A stretch of 64,000 bases of DNA from Rhodospirillales bacterium (lineage in GTDB: Bacteria; Pseudomonadota; Alphaproteobacteria; Rhodospirillales; Magnetospirillaceae), in contig JACFNC010000001.1 of assembly GCA_019455065.1 (NCBI GenBank), positions 1 through 64,000 on the forward strand, in the 5' to 3' direction. Within the stretch, counting starts at the first letter, position 1. Each line of letters starts with the position of its first letter. The notes under the pieces are model-generated. The model saw nothing but the letters and a program-made list of their open reading frames with translations, was not told the origin of the DNA and did no database searches. Shown here in pieces: positions 20,309 to 29,273 of the stretch. The position numbers and the translations under genes are program-made.

Positions 20309-20887
20309 TCAGCGGCCGCCGCCGCCAGCACCGCCGCCGGCGCCGCCACCGGCCGCGCCGCCACCCATGCCGCCGCCGGTCGTGCCGCCCATTCCGCCGG
20401 TGGCTCCCTCACCAGCGCCGCCGCCCGGGGTGGCGCCGGGAGTCGTCGTACCCATGCCGGATTCGCCGGTGGGGGCTGCGCCTTGCTGCGTCGCCATGCC
20501 GGCCTGCACCTCGAGGGCCGCCATCGTCTGCTGGTCGAGCTGGCCGGTTGCCTGGATGCCCTGATCCTGCTGGAAGCGGGTCAGCGCCTGCCGGGTGTTG
20601 TCGCCCATGATCCCGTCGACCTCGCCGACGTCATAGCCCCGATCCCTGAGCTTTTGCTGGATTTCCCGCACGGTGGCCTCATCGGCCTGCATGCCGGCGC
20701 CGGAAGGAGCGGCGCTCTGCTGCTGGTCGATGGCCGCGCCGCCCGATTGCCCCATGGCCGACTCGCCGGTCTGCGACGTCTGCCCGCTCTGGTACGAGGA
20801 TTGTCCACTTTGGCTTTCCGCGCCGGCCGCCCAGGCGGGGCCGGCCGCGAGCGCACCAAGCAACGCGATCGATAGCACTTGTTTCAT
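20309..20887 (-). CDS. Secreted peptidoglycan-binding-domain protein with Gly-rich tail
   Basis: A 192-residue protein with a signal peptide (MKQVLSIALLGALAAGPAWA), a Ser/Gln/Gly-rich linker and one PG_binding_1 domain (about 80-135: VREIQQKLRDRGYDVGEVDG, then TRQALTRFQQ). A low-complexity C-terminus is almost only Gly, Thr, Ala and Met. Such domains bind peptidoglycan and often accompany hydrolases, but no catalytic domain is present here. The start ATG 20887 places the signal peptide correctly. It is a paralogue of the gene upstream at 21032-21484. Confidence 0.82.
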   Translation of the reverse strand: MKQVLSIALLGALAAGPAWAAGAESQSGQSSYQSGQTSQTGESAMGQSGGAAIDQQQSAAPSGAGMQADEATVREIQQKLRDRGYDVGEVDGIMGDNTRQALTRFQQDQGIQATGQLDQQTMAALEVQAGMATQQGAAPTGESGMGTTTPGATPGGGAGEGATGGMGGTTGGGMGGGAAGGGAGGGAGGGGR

Positions 20888-21031
20888 ACGAATCTCCTTT
20901 GCCGACCGAAGGCGACCTATTCGCCTTCGTTTAGGGCCACGGTTCGGGCTCTGCCCCATGAATGCCCGCCAGACGCGGAGGTTCCAGAAAAGGGTCGCGA
21001 AATTGGGAGGGGGCTGGATGCCCCCGCCCGA

Positions 21032-21484
21032 TCACTGCCGCTGCCCGTCTGTCGAACTAAGCGGCCTGCTGACGCCGGGGGTGGAGATGTTGCCGGGTTC
21101 CTGCGGCACATCGGAGATCGTTCCGCCCTGGCCGGCGCCCTGGGGAAGCTGGCCTTGCTGGGTCATTGCCGGCAGATTCAACGCTGCTAGCGTCTGGGCG
21201 TCGAGCGAGCCGGTCCCGGTCATGCCAAGATCACGCTGGAAGCTGCTCAGCGCCGAGCGTGTGTTGGGACCGACCACCCCGTCGACCTGTCCTACCGCAT
21301 AGCCGCGATCGCGCAGGGTCTGTTGGATGTCGCGGACCAGCGAGGGATCGAGGAACTGGCCGCCGGGTGAACTCTCCTGGAAGGCTGTGGCGCCGTTTGC
21401 CGGGGCGCCTGGTGACTGCTGGGCGAGGGCGGGGCTGACGGCCAGAGCGCCGATCGCCGCCAGGGCCAAAGCTGTTGATTTCAT
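21032..21484 (-). CDS. Secreted peptidoglycan-binding-domain protein
   Basis: A 150-residue protein with a signal peptide (about 1-22, ending ALAQQ) and a PG_binding_1 domain (VRDIQQTLRDRGYAVGQVDG near 55-75, then TRSALSSFQRDLGMTGTG). Same orientation and build as the neighbour at 20309-20887, without the Gly-rich tail. The two look like a tandem duplication. No enzymatic domain is seen. The start ATG 21484 is set by the signal peptide. Confidence 0.82.
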   Translation of the reverse strand: MKSTALALAAIGALAVSPALAQQSPGAPANGATAFQESSPGGQFLDPSLVRDIQQTLRDRGYAVGQVDGVVGPNTRSALSSFQRDLGMTGTGSLDAQTLAALNLPAMTQQGQLPQGAGQGGTISDVPQEPGNISTPGVSRPLSSTDGQRQ

Positions 21485-21614
21485 CGTCGTCTCCTTCGTT
21501 CCGGCCTTCATCACCCGAACAATGCGCGCCTCCAGGGAAGGTTCCCGGGGCGTGTTGCATGTTGGTCATTCGATGCCTAGAGTGGTCATACCAGTCCGAT
21601 GTGTGAAGACCGAC

Positions 21615-23102
21615 ATGCGGATGCCCGTTCCCGACACCCCCACGATTGCCCGAAGGCAGCAGATCGTCGGAGCTTTGCGGCGGATCGTGCCCGACGGCGT
21701 GATCGCCGACGAGGCCGCCATGCGGCCCTACGAATGCGACGGGCTGGCGGTTTACCGGCAGATTCCCCTGGTGGTGGTGCTGCCTTCGACCGTCGAACAG
21801 GTCTCGGCGATTCTCCGCTATTGCAACGCAAACAATGTGAAGATCGTGCCCCGCGGCGCGGGGACCTCGCTGTCGGGCGGGGCTTTGCCGCTGGCCGACG
21901 CGGTCACCATTGGCTTGGGGCGCTTCAACCGCATCCTCGAGATCGACTGGGACAATCGCTGTGTGGTGGCGCAGCCGGGCGTGACCAACCTGGCCATCAC
22001 GAATGCCGTTCAGCACCGCGGCTTCTACTATGCGCCCGATCCCTCGAGCCAGATCGCCTGTTCGATCGGCGGCAACGTCGCCGAGAACGCGGGCGGCGTG
22101 CATTGCCTGAAATACGGGCTGACGACCAACAACGTGCTCGGCCTCCAGATCGTCTTGCCCGATGGCGAGGTGGTGCGGGTTGGTGGCAGGCACCAACCCG
22201 AGGGTGAGGGCTACGACCTGATGGGCCTTCTTACCGGTTCGGAGGGGCTGCTCGGGATCGTGACCGAAGTGACCGTCCGCATCCTTCGCAAGCCGGAAAC
22301 GGTGCGCGCCATGCTCATGGGCTTCGCCTCCAACGAAGCTGCCGGCGACGCCGTCGCCGCGATCATCGGCGCCGGCGTCGTGCCGGCGGGCCTGGAAATG
22401 ATGGACCGCCTGGCGATCCACGCGGCCGAGGAGTTCGTCCACGCCGGCTACCCGCTCGACGTCGAGGCCCTCCTGATCGCCGAACTCGACGGGCCGCAGG
22501 CGGAGGTGGACTATCTGGTGGAACGTGTCGCGGCAATCGCTGCTCGATGCGGCGCGGCGTGCGTCCGGGTGAGCGCGAGCGAGGACGAGCGGCTGCGGTT
22601 CTGGGCCGGGCGGAAGGCTGCCTTTCCCGCCGTCGGACGCATCTCCCCCGACTATCTGTGCATGGACGGCACCATCCCGCGCCGCCGCCTTGCCGAGGTT
22701 CTGGCCCGCATTCGCGCTCTGTCGGAAAAACATGGGCTCAGGGTCGCCAACGTGTTTCATGCCGGCGACGGCAACCTGCACCCGTTGATTCTTTTCGATG
22801 CAAACCGGCCGGGCGAACTGGAACGGGCGGAGGAGTTTGGCGCCGACATCCTGCGACTGTGCGTCGAGGTGGGCGGCGTGCTGACGGGCGAACATGGCGT
22901 CGGAGTCGAGAAGCGCGACCTCATGCCCGTGATGTTTGACGAGGTCGACCTGGAGCAGCAGCAGCGCGTCAAATGCGCCTTCGATGCCGGCGGCCTTCTG
23001 AATCCCGGAAAGGTGTTTCCCACCCTGCACAACTGCGCCGAGATGGGAAGGCTGCGGGTCAGCGGCGGCCAGTTGCCTTTTCCCGACCTCCCGAGGTTCT
23101 GA
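21615..23102 (+). CDS. glcD: Glycolate oxidase FAD-binding subunit
   Basis: A 495-residue FAD-linked oxidase (VAO/PCMH fold) that oxidises glycolate, or D-lactate, to the 2-oxo acid. The FAD-binding region includes PRGAGTSLSGGALPL (about 77-91) and GSEGLLGIVTEVTVRIL. The C-terminal part has HAGDGNLHPLILFD and TGEHGVGVEKR, typical of GlcD. Length agrees with the family (about 499). ATG 21615 is chosen; the longer upstream frame runs into the neighbouring promoter. Its stop overlaps the glcE start by one base. Confidence 0.92.
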   Translation: MRMPVPDTPTIARRQQIVGALRRIVPDGVIADEAAMRPYECDGLAVYRQIPLVVVLPSTVEQVSAILRYCNANNVKIVPRGAGTSLSGGALPLADAVTIGLGRFNRILEIDWDNRCVVAQPGVTNLAITNAVQHRGFYYAPDPSSQIACSIGGNVAENAGGVHCLKYGLTTNNVLGLQIVLPDGEVVRVGGRHQPEGEGYDLMGLLTGSEGLLGIVTEVTVRILRKPETVRAMLMGFASNEAAGDAVAAIIGAGVVPAGLEMMDRLAIHAAEEFVHAGYPLDVEALLIAELDGPQAEVDYLVERVAAIAARCGAACVRVSASEDERLRFWAGRKAAFPAVGRISPDYLCMDGTIPRRRLAEVLARIRALSEKHGLRVANVFHAGDGNLHPLILFDANRPGELERAEEFGADILRLCVEVGGVLTGEHGVGVEKRDLMPVMFDEVDLEQQQRVKCAFDAGGLLNPGKVFPTLHNCAEMGRLRVSGGQLPFPDLPRF

Positions 23103-24322
23103 TGGGGGACCCGCTGATCGCGACCGATGAGGCGAGCGCGAGGGATGCCATCGGATGGGCGGTAAGCGAAAAGACGCCCATCGAGATCATGGGCGGGGGA
23201 ACGAAACGCGCCTTGGGCCGTCCCATACAGGTCGCAAGGGGACTGTCGCTCGCAGGCTTGAGCGGGATCGAGGACTACGAACCGAGCGAATTGGTGATGA
23301 CCGCGTGGGCCGGCACGTCGCTGGCGGAGATCGAGGCGACGTTGGCGGCGAACGGGCAGCGGTTGGCCTTCGAACCGCCGGATTACCGGGCGCTGCTCGG
23401 CGGCGCCGCCGACGGGGCCACGATCGGCGCCGTGTTCTCATGCAATCTGGCGGGACCGCGCCGGACCGCGGCGGGGGCCGCGCGCGACCACCTGCTTGGC
23501 ATTCGCGGGGTCAACGGTCGGGGCGAGATTTTCAAGGCGGGAGGGCGGGTGGTGAAGAATGTCACCGGCTTCGACCTCTGCAAGCTCGTCGCCGGTTCGT
23601 TCGGAACGCTTGCGGCGCTGACGCAGGTGACTTTCCGGGTCTTTCCCATTCCGGAGGCCGAAGCCACCGTACTCGTCATCGGATTGCTCGAGCAGGACGC
23701 GGTGGCCGTGATGATTGAGGGCGCCCAGAGCCCGCATGAGGTCTCGGGCGCGGCACATCTTCCGGCGGGAATTGCCGCGCTGTCAGGAGTGTCGGCGGTC
23801 GGCGGCGCCGGACGGGCGGTGACGGCCCTGCGCGTCGAGGGACCGGCCCCGTCCGTTGTCCATCGTGTCGCGGCGTTGCGGCGGTGTTTCGCACCGCTGG
23901 GCGAGATAGAGGTGCTGGAAGCGGAGGGCTCGCAAGCCTTCTGGCGTGAGGTGAGAGACGTGACACCCTTCGCTGGCGACTCCCGCCTCGTGTGGCGGTT
24001 GGCCGTTCCGCCGGCTGGCGGGGCGGCGGTGGTTGCCGAGGTCGGCCGGCGTATCGAGGCCGAAGCCATTCTCGACCGCGGCGGCGGCTGCGTGTGGCTG
24101 GCGACCGCGCAGAAAGCCGAGGAAGCGGCCGGGGCGGTGCGCGACGCTGCGGCCACGGTGGGCGGGTCGGCCACCCTGATCCGGGCCCCGGAGGCGGTGC
24201 GCTCCCATGCCGATGTCTTTCCACCTCTGGCGGCGGGACTTCGCGATCTCACCGCCCGAGTCAAGCGGGCGTTCGATCCTCTGGGCCTGCTCAATCCCGG
24301 GCGCATGTACGCGGGGCTCTGA
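23102..24322 (+). CDS. glcE: Glycolate oxidase subunit GlcE
   Basis: A 406-residue second FAD-binding PCMH-type subunit. It has the expected short FAD segment (EIMGGGTKRALGRP near 27-40; GAVFSCNLAGPRR) and the KNVTGFDLCKLVAGSFGTLAAL motif typical of GlcE, and ends FDPLGLLNPGRMY. It is coupled to glcD and followed after 4 bp by glcF, so the three form the usual glcDEF operon. Confidence 0.92.
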   Translation: MGDPLIATDEASARDAIGWAVSEKTPIEIMGGGTKRALGRPIQVARGLSLAGLSGIEDYEPSELVMTAWAGTSLAEIEATLAANGQRLAFEPPDYRALLGGAADGATIGAVFSCNLAGPRRTAAGAARDHLLGIRGVNGRGEIFKAGGRVVKNVTGFDLCKLVAGSFGTLAALTQVTFRVFPIPEAEATVLVIGLLEQDAVAVMIEGAQSPHEVSGAAHLPAGIAALSGVSAVGGAGRAVTALRVEGPAPSVVHRVAALRRCFAPLGEIEVLEAEGSQAFWREVRDVTPFAGDSRLVWRLAVPPAGGAAVVAEVGRRIEAEAILDRGGGCVWLATAQKAEEAAGAVRDAAATVGGSATLIRAPEAVRSHADVFPPLAAGLRDLTARVKRAFDPLGLLNPGRMYAGL

Positions 24323-24326
24323 CGCC

Positions 24327-25625
24327 ATGCAGACGAGCTTCACGCCCGATCAGTTGCGTGACCCGGCGATCACGGCTGCGGACGAAATCCTGCGGAAATG
24401 CGTTCATTGCGGCTTCTGCACGGCCACCTGTCCCACTTATGTCCTTCTGGGCGACGAGAACGACAGTCCGCGCGGGCGGATCTATCTCATCAAGGACATG
24501 CTGGAGAACGACCGGCCCGCTTCGGACGCGGTCACGCGCCATGTCGATCGCTGCCTGTCCTGCCTGTCCTGCATGACGACCTGCCCGTCAGGGGTGAACT
24601 ACATGCATCTCGTGGACGTGGGGCGCCAGCGGATCGCGCGGACGGGGCGGCGTTCGGCGGCGGATCGCCTGCTGCGCTGGCTCCTGGCGCGCGTGTTGCC
24701 GAGCCCGGAGAGGTTCCGGCTGGCCCTGCTGGGCGCCCGGATGGCTCGTCCCTTCGCCGCATTCCTGCCGGGGCGCCTGAAGGCGCTGGTCAAGCTGGTG
24801 CCGCCCGCGGCGCGCACCGCCATCCTCGAGCCGCGTGTGTTTCCCGCCGAAGGGGTGCGCCGCAGGCGGGTCGCCCTTCTCGCCGGTTGCGTTCAACAGG
24901 TGTTGGACGCCGAGATCAACGCCGCCACCATTCGGCTGCTGACCAAGCATGGTTGCGAGGTGGTGGTGGCCGAGGGCGCGGGATGCTGCGGCGCTCTGGC
25001 GTATCATCTGGGGCGCGAGGAAGAGGCCCTGGCCGGCGTGCGGTCCAATGTCCGGGCATGGATTCGGGAGAGGACGGCGAGGGGCCTGGACGCCATCGTC
25101 ATCAACGCCTCCGGATGCGGGACGATGGTCAAGGACTACGGCTTCCTGTTGCGCAACGATCCGGAATTGGCGCCCGGCGCGGCCGAGGTGTCGGCTCTTG
25201 CGCGCGACGTGACCGAGGTGCTGGCCGCAGTCGGGCTGAAAGCCGCGGTGGCCGGAGCCGGCACCACGGTCGCCTATCACGACGCCTGCTCGTTGCAGCA
25301 TGGGCAAGGGGTGCGCGAGGCGCCGCGCCTGCTGTTGCAGGGCGCCGGCTTCGAGGTGCGCGACGTGCCCGAAGGGCATCTGTGTTGCGGTTCGGCGGGC
25401 ACCTACAACATTCTCCAACCCGAGCTTGCGACGCGGCTGCGAGACCGAAAGGCGGCGAACGTGGACGGAGTTGGCGCCGACGTGGTCGCGGCCGGCAACA
25501 TCGGTTGCATTCTTCAGTTGGCGCCGGCCATCGGCCGACCGCTGGTGCACACCGTGCAACTCCTCGATTGGGCGACCGGAGGACCGCGCCCTCGTGTCCT
25601 CGATCAGGCGAATTGGCTGAACTAG
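24327..25625 (+). CDS. glcF: Glycolate oxidase iron-sulfur subunit
   Basis: A 432-residue iron-sulfur subunit. Two N-terminal [4Fe-4S] motifs, CVHCGFCTATCP and CLSCLSCMTTCP (about 25-95), precede two CCG domains (GAGCCGALAYHLG and HLCCGSAGTYN). It passes electrons from GlcDE to the quinone pool. The gene ends 4 bp inside the convergent CDF transporter gene. Confidence 0.92.
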   Translation: MQTSFTPDQLRDPAITAADEILRKCVHCGFCTATCPTYVLLGDENDSPRGRIYLIKDMLENDRPASDAVTRHVDRCLSCLSCMTTCPSGVNYMHLVDVGRQRIARTGRRSAADRLLRWLLARVLPSPERFRLALLGARMARPFAAFLPGRLKALVKLVPPAARTAILEPRVFPAEGVRRRRVALLAGCVQQVLDAEINAATIRLLTKHGCEVVVAEGAGCCGALAYHLGREEEALAGVRSNVRAWIRERTARGLDAIVINASGCGTMVKDYGFLLRNDPELAPGAAEVSALARDVTEVLAAVGLKAAVAGAGTTVAYHDACSLQHGQGVREAPRLLLQGAGFEVRDVPEGHLCCGSAGTYNILQPELATRLRDRKAANVDGVGADVVAAGNIGCILQLAPAIGRPLVHTVQLLDWATGGPRPRVLDQANWLN

Positions 25626-26266
25626 CTAGTCTCTGCCGCCATGTGGGCCGACGCTGGGCGGAGTTCACCCAGCGCCTGACGAATGATCTGGACGGCACCG
25701 GATATTGCCAGTACAGCCATGATGGCCGCTACGACAACGTCCGGCCAACCTGTGCCGGTGCCGAATACGCCCGCTGCGGCAGCCAAGACAGCAAGGTTGG
25801 CGATAGCGTCGTTGCGCGAACAAATCCATACGGACTGGCGGTTGGCATCGCCATTGCGGTGGTAATACAGCAAAAGAGCGCATCCGAGGTTCGCCGCGAG
25901 AGCCAATGCGCCGACCACCCCCATTACCTCGGCTTGGGGAATGGTCTGGTAGACCGCATTCCAAGCAGCCTGTCCGGCCACCCAGACTCCCAAGACTCCC
26001 AGTGACATGCCTTTGACCAACGCCGCGCGGGCGCGCCAGGCCAGCGACATGCCGAGAACCAGGAGGGAGATGACGTAGTTCGCCGCATCGCCAAGAAAAT
26101 CCATGGCGTCAGCTTGGAGCGAGGCGGAGCCGGCGGCGGCCCCTGCAGCGAGTTCGAGAACGAACATCGAAGCGTTGATGCCGAGTGCGATCCACAGAAC
26201 CCGCCGATAGGTTAGATCGATGGGCGGCTTGTCTGTGGCGCACCCGCTACTGCAACAGCCGGCCAT
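25622..26266 (-). CDS. CDF-family (cation diffusion facilitator-like) metal exporter
   Basis: A 214-residue integral membrane protein with about six hydrophobic segments and an N-terminal Cys cluster (CCSSGC). LQADAMDFLGDAANYVISL carries the D...D metal-site pattern of CDF transporters and CSRNDAIANLAVL the second pair. It lacks the usual C-terminal cytoplasmic domain, so it is a short form. It is divergent from a MerR regulator with a classical operator between them, which points to metal-induced efflux. The metal is not certain; Zn, Co, Cd or Pb are possible. Confidence 0.83.
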   Translation of the reverse strand: MAGCCSSGCATDKPPIDLTYRRVLWIALGINASMFVLELAAGAAAGSASLQADAMDFLGDAANYVISLLVLGMSLAWRARAALVKGMSLGVLGVWVAGQAAWNAVYQTIPQAEVMGVVGALALAANLGCALLLYYHRNGDANRQSVWICSRNDAIANLAVLAAAAGVFGTGTGWPDVVVAAIMAVLAISGAVQIIRQALGELRPASAHMAAETS

Positions 26267-26301
26267 GGCAGTCCCTTCCTTGCGCGAACCATGCTAGGAT
26301 G

Positions 26302-26324
26302 GACCCTATAGTCGCTACAGGGTC
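26302..26324 (-). promoter_or_regulatory. MerR-type operator/promoter of the CDF gene
   Basis: A near-perfect dyad ACCCTATAG-N3-CTACAGGGT (flanked by G and C) is the typical site of CadR/PbrR/ZntR-like MerR proteins. On the minus strand it sits between a TTGACC -35 element and an ATCCTA -10 element, with the characteristic over-long 20-bp spacer that MerR proteins untwist. It therefore drives the CDF exporter. The merR start codon is only 7 bp from the dyad on the other side. Confidence 0.88.
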
Positions 26325-26331
26325 AAGGGGC

Positions 26332-26739
26332 ATGTCAGGAAAAGCCGGGCTAAGCATCGGGGCCCTGGGAAGGGCAACGGGAACCAAGGTCGAGACGATC
26401 CGCTTCTACGAGAAAGTCGGTATCCTTCCAGCGCCTCCAAGGACGAGCGGAAACTACAGGTGCTATGGGGACGATCACGTTCGCCGGCTGGGGTTCGTGC
26501 GTCGGGCGCGGCGCCTTGGCTTTCCGTTGGACACCATACGGGCCATGCTTGCCCTGGCTGACCAGCCCGATCGCGCCTGCGGAGAGGTGGACGCGCTCGT
26601 CATCGGGCAATTGCAGGACGTGGAGGGAAAGATCGCCGACCTCGAACGGCTGCGCGAAGAGTTGAGCCGGTTGGCACGGCTGTGCCGTGGTGGGCTGCGA
26701 ATCGCCGATTGCCGAATTATCGAGGCTCTTTCCCCTTAA
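26332..26739 (+). CDS. MerR-family heavy-metal-responsive regulator
   Basis: A 135-residue protein. The winged-helix DNA-binding domain begins LSIGALGRATGTKVETIRFY (about 7-26) and continues with GILPAPPRTSGNYRCYGDDH. The dimerisation helix spans about 85-115. Cys residues in DRACGEVDAL (about 84) and ARLCRGGLRIADC (about 119-129) match metal ligands of CadR/PbrR-like proteins. It is divergent from the CDF exporter and its operator lies directly before it, so autoregulation is likely. The start ATG 26332 gives the standard length. Confidence 0.9.
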   Translation: MSGKAGLSIGALGRATGTKVETIRFYEKVGILPAPPRTSGNYRCYGDDHVRRLGFVRRARRLGFPLDTIRAMLALADQPDRACGEVDALVIGQLQDVEGKIADLERLREELSRLARLCRGGLRIADCRIIEALSP

Positions 26740-26793
26740 GAAGGGCCTGTCCGGCCTTCTTGTCGGGTGCCCCATTATGCCCACATCAACGGG

Positions 26794-27354
26794 ATGAGGC
26801 GCTTCGGACTATATCTCTTGGTGATGTTTTCCTTGGTTCTGGGAGCCTGTTCCTCGCCGGCGCCGAAGGCGCTCAGCGCGCAGCTCGACGACCTTTTCTC
26901 GCGCCTTCGGACGGCCGCGAGCGCCGAGGAAGCGGAAGTCATCCAGTTCACCATCCAGCATGTCTGGGCCCAGCACAAGGACCCCGACATACGGACGCTG
27001 ATGCGCCACACCGTCGGCGCCGTCCATCGCGGTGACTACGACGCCGCGCTGACGATGCTGGACGAGGTGGTGCGCCGCGATCCGCACTTCCTCGAGGGGT
27101 GGTATTTGCGCTCGCGGGTGTATCTCGCCCTCGAGGACTATAGCCAGGCGATCGGCGACATCGAAAAGGTGCTGGCCCTGGAGCCCCGGCATTTCGGCGC
27201 CCTGGTGGGCCTGGGCCGGATCTTCTCCGCTCTGGGCGATCAGAAGGCGGCCCTTGGCGCCTATGAGGCGGCGCTGGCCGTCAACCCGCACCTTCAGGAG
27301 GCCAGGGAAGAGGCCAGGCTGCTGCGCGACGCCGTTCTGGGCGTGGCGATCTGA
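26794..27354 (+). CDS. TPR-repeat lipoprotein
   Basis: A 186-residue protein with a lipoprotein signal peptide (lipobox LGAC, Cys at about 19) followed by a helical region and about three tetratricopeptide-like repeats between residues 75 and 175 (GDYDAALTMLDEVVRRDPHF; EDYSQAIGDIEKVLALEPRH; GDQKAALGAYEAALAVNPHL). It probably acts as a periplasmic scaffold. ATG 26794 is chosen because it starts the signal peptide. It is convergent with and abuts pyruvate kinase. Confidence 0.8.
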   Translation: MRRFGLYLLVMFSLVLGACSSPAPKALSAQLDDLFSRLRTAASAEEAEVIQFTIQHVWAQHKDPDIRTLMRHTVGAVHRGDYDAALTMLDEVVRRDPHFLEGWYLRSRVYLALEDYSQAIGDIEKVLALEPRHFGALVGLGRIFSALGDQKAALGAYEAALAVNPHLQEAREEARLLRDAVLGVAI

Positions 27355-28782
27355 TCAATCGCCGTCGTTCTCGACCCGAGCCACACGCAGGATGTTCGTG
27401 GTCCCGGACGTTCCGAACGGCACGCCCGCGGTGATCACGATGCGTTCCCCAGGCTGGGCGAAGCCCTCCTCGCGCGCCTTCGTCAGGGCGACGCTGACCA
27501 TTTCGCTGAAGCTCTGGACATCGCCCGCCAACGAGCTGTGGGCGCCCCATACCAGCGACAGCCGGCGGGCCACCGCCATGTCGGCGGTCAGGCTGACGAT
27601 CGGCACCTCGGGGCGCTCGCGGGCGGCCCGCAGGGTGGTCGAGCCTGACGAGGTGAAGGTGACGATGGCCGCAACCTCCAGGGTATGGGCGACCTGTCGG
27701 GCGGCGGCGCTGATGGCGTCCCGGGTGGTGCGTTCGGGCTCTACGCGGGCCGCCTCCACCATCAGCCGGTACTGTTCGTCATGCTCCACGCGATCGATGA
27801 TGCGGTCCATCATGGTCACCGCGTCCACCGGGTACTCTCCCACCGCGGTCTCGGCCGAGAGCATGACGGCGTCGGCACCGTCGTAGATGGCGGTGGCGAC
27901 GTCCGAGGCTTCGGCGCGGGTCGGCGCCGGAGCATGGATCATCGAATCGAGCATCTGCGTCGCCACAACGACCGGCTTTCCGGCGCGGCTGCATGCCCGC
28001 AGGATGCGCTTCTGAAGGATGGGAACCGTTTCGGGCGGGCATTCCACCCCAAGGTCACCGCGCGCCACCATGACCGCGTCGGACAACTCGATGATGTGCT
28101 CGAGGTAATCGATCGCCGACGGCTTCTCGAGTTTCGACAGGATGCCGGCCCGGCCGGCCACCAGGCGGCGGGCATCGGCCACGTCCTCGGGCCGCTGCAC
28201 GAAGGACAGGGCGATCCAGTCGACGCCCATGTCGAGTCCGAATTGCAGATCCGCATGATCCTTCTCGGTCAGCGCCGAGATCGGAAGTACCACGTTGGGG
28301 ACGTTCACGCCCTTGTGGTTCGACAGTTCGCCGCCGGTGATCACCCGCGTATCGGCGAAGTCGCCGCTGTGGCGTTCGACCCTCAGCCGGATGCGCCCGT
28401 CGTCTAGCAGAAGCTCGGTGCCGACGGACAGCGCGGCGAAAATCTCGGGGTGCGGAAGGGGAGCCCGGCGTTCATCGCCAAGCTCGTTCGACAGATCGAG
28501 GCGAAATTCGGCCCCCGGGTGAAGCTGCGCCTTGCCGTCGCGAAAATTCCCCACCCGCAACTTGGGCCCCTGGAGATCGAACAGTACACCAATGGGCCGG
28601 CGCAGCTTCCTTTCGATTGCGCGAATGGCAAAGATGCGCTCGCGGTGTTCGTCATGGGTGCCGTGACTGGCGTTGAGGCGAAAGACGTCCGCTCCGGCCA
28701 CGAACAGGCTTTCTATGGCCTGCGGGGACGCCGTGGCGGGACCAAGGGTGGCAATGATCTTGGCGTTCCGTGTTCTTCTCAT
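27355..28782 (-). CDS. pyk: Pyruvate kinase
   Basis: A 475-residue pyruvate kinase: the N-terminal KIIATLGPA strand, FDLQGPKLRVG, the B-domain, and the signature AVMVARGDLGVECP (about 240-253), followed by the C-terminal regulatory domain with SSGSTTLRAARERPEVPIVSLT. It converts phosphoenolpyruvate and ADP to pyruvate and ATP. Length is normal. Upstream on the minus strand, before the insertion, lay the MFS transporter gene now split off by the Gabija segment. Confidence 0.96.
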   Translation of the reverse strand: MRRTRNAKIIATLGPATASPQAIESLFVAGADVFRLNASHGTHDEHRERIFAIRAIERKLRRPIGVLFDLQGPKLRVGNFRDGKAQLHPGAEFRLDLSNELGDERRAPLPHPEIFAALSVGTELLLDDGRIRLRVERHSGDFADTRVITGGELSNHKGVNVPNVVLPISALTEKDHADLQFGLDMGVDWIALSFVQRPEDVADARRLVAGRAGILSKLEKPSAIDYLEHIIELSDAVMVARGDLGVECPPETVPILQKRILRACSRAGKPVVVATQMLDSMIHAPAPTRAEASDVATAIYDGADAVMLSAETAVGEYPVDAVTMMDRIIDRVEHDEQYRLMVEAARVEPERTTRDAISAAARQVAHTLEVAAIVTFTSSGSTTLRAARERPEVPIVSLTADMAVARRLSLVWGAHSSLAGDVQSFSEMVSVALTKAREEGFAQPGERIVITAGVPFGTSGTTNILRVARVENDGD

Positions 28783-28953
28783 GACCCGTCACCGGATGCG
28801 CTGGAGAGCATGACGACTGCGGTGGGAAATCCACCAGGAACAGGTCTAACTGAAATAATTTCCTCATTGGGACGCGCTGAATGCGTCCGCCCGGGCTGAT
28901 ATCGACCACGCGTCGGCAAACGTCAAGCCCGCCGCGGCATGCGGCCCGGCTTT

Positions 28954-29125
28954 TGCCGCGGGCAAGGAATATCCGTGCGCCGTCAGCGCTGCGGGCGACA
29001 GTATGTTTCACGGACCATCGTGGCCGACAGCAGCCCCACCAGCAAACAGGCCGGCAGGACGATCAGCGCGGCAGCATAGGCATCGGTGGAATAGGCCCTC
29101 GCCCCGTTCTCCATCGCCCCGTCCC
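28954..29125. repeat. Direct repeat B, left copy (MFS gene 3' end)
   Basis: Matches 33029-33200 at a constant offset of 4075. From 28971 on only two mismatches were seen (28987 and 29121); the first 17 bp are more diverged. Identity ends sharply at 29125. The pair brackets the gajAB segment, in the same way as repeat A brackets cassette A. Confidence 0.93.
28983..29125 (-). pseudogene. Truncated 3' end of the MFS transporter gene
   Basis: About the last 47 codons of the MFS gene at 33058-34323 with its stop codon (ending ATMVRETYCRP plus one or two residues), cut off at 29125. It cannot be expressed as a useful protein. It marks the left border of the inserted Gabija segment and shows that the original neighbour of pyk was this MFS gene. 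Confidence 0.9.
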
Positions 29126-29273
29126 TTAACGGCGGGTCAGGCGGCCATGATCACATAAATTCATCCTCCTTTCTGGGAGCCCCCTGAGGGCGGGCCCTAC
29201 TACCAATATTGTTATTGTGCGGCAGGCGGTTAAACTTTCTATCACGCTAAACTCCTACCACCGAGGAAGAGGA

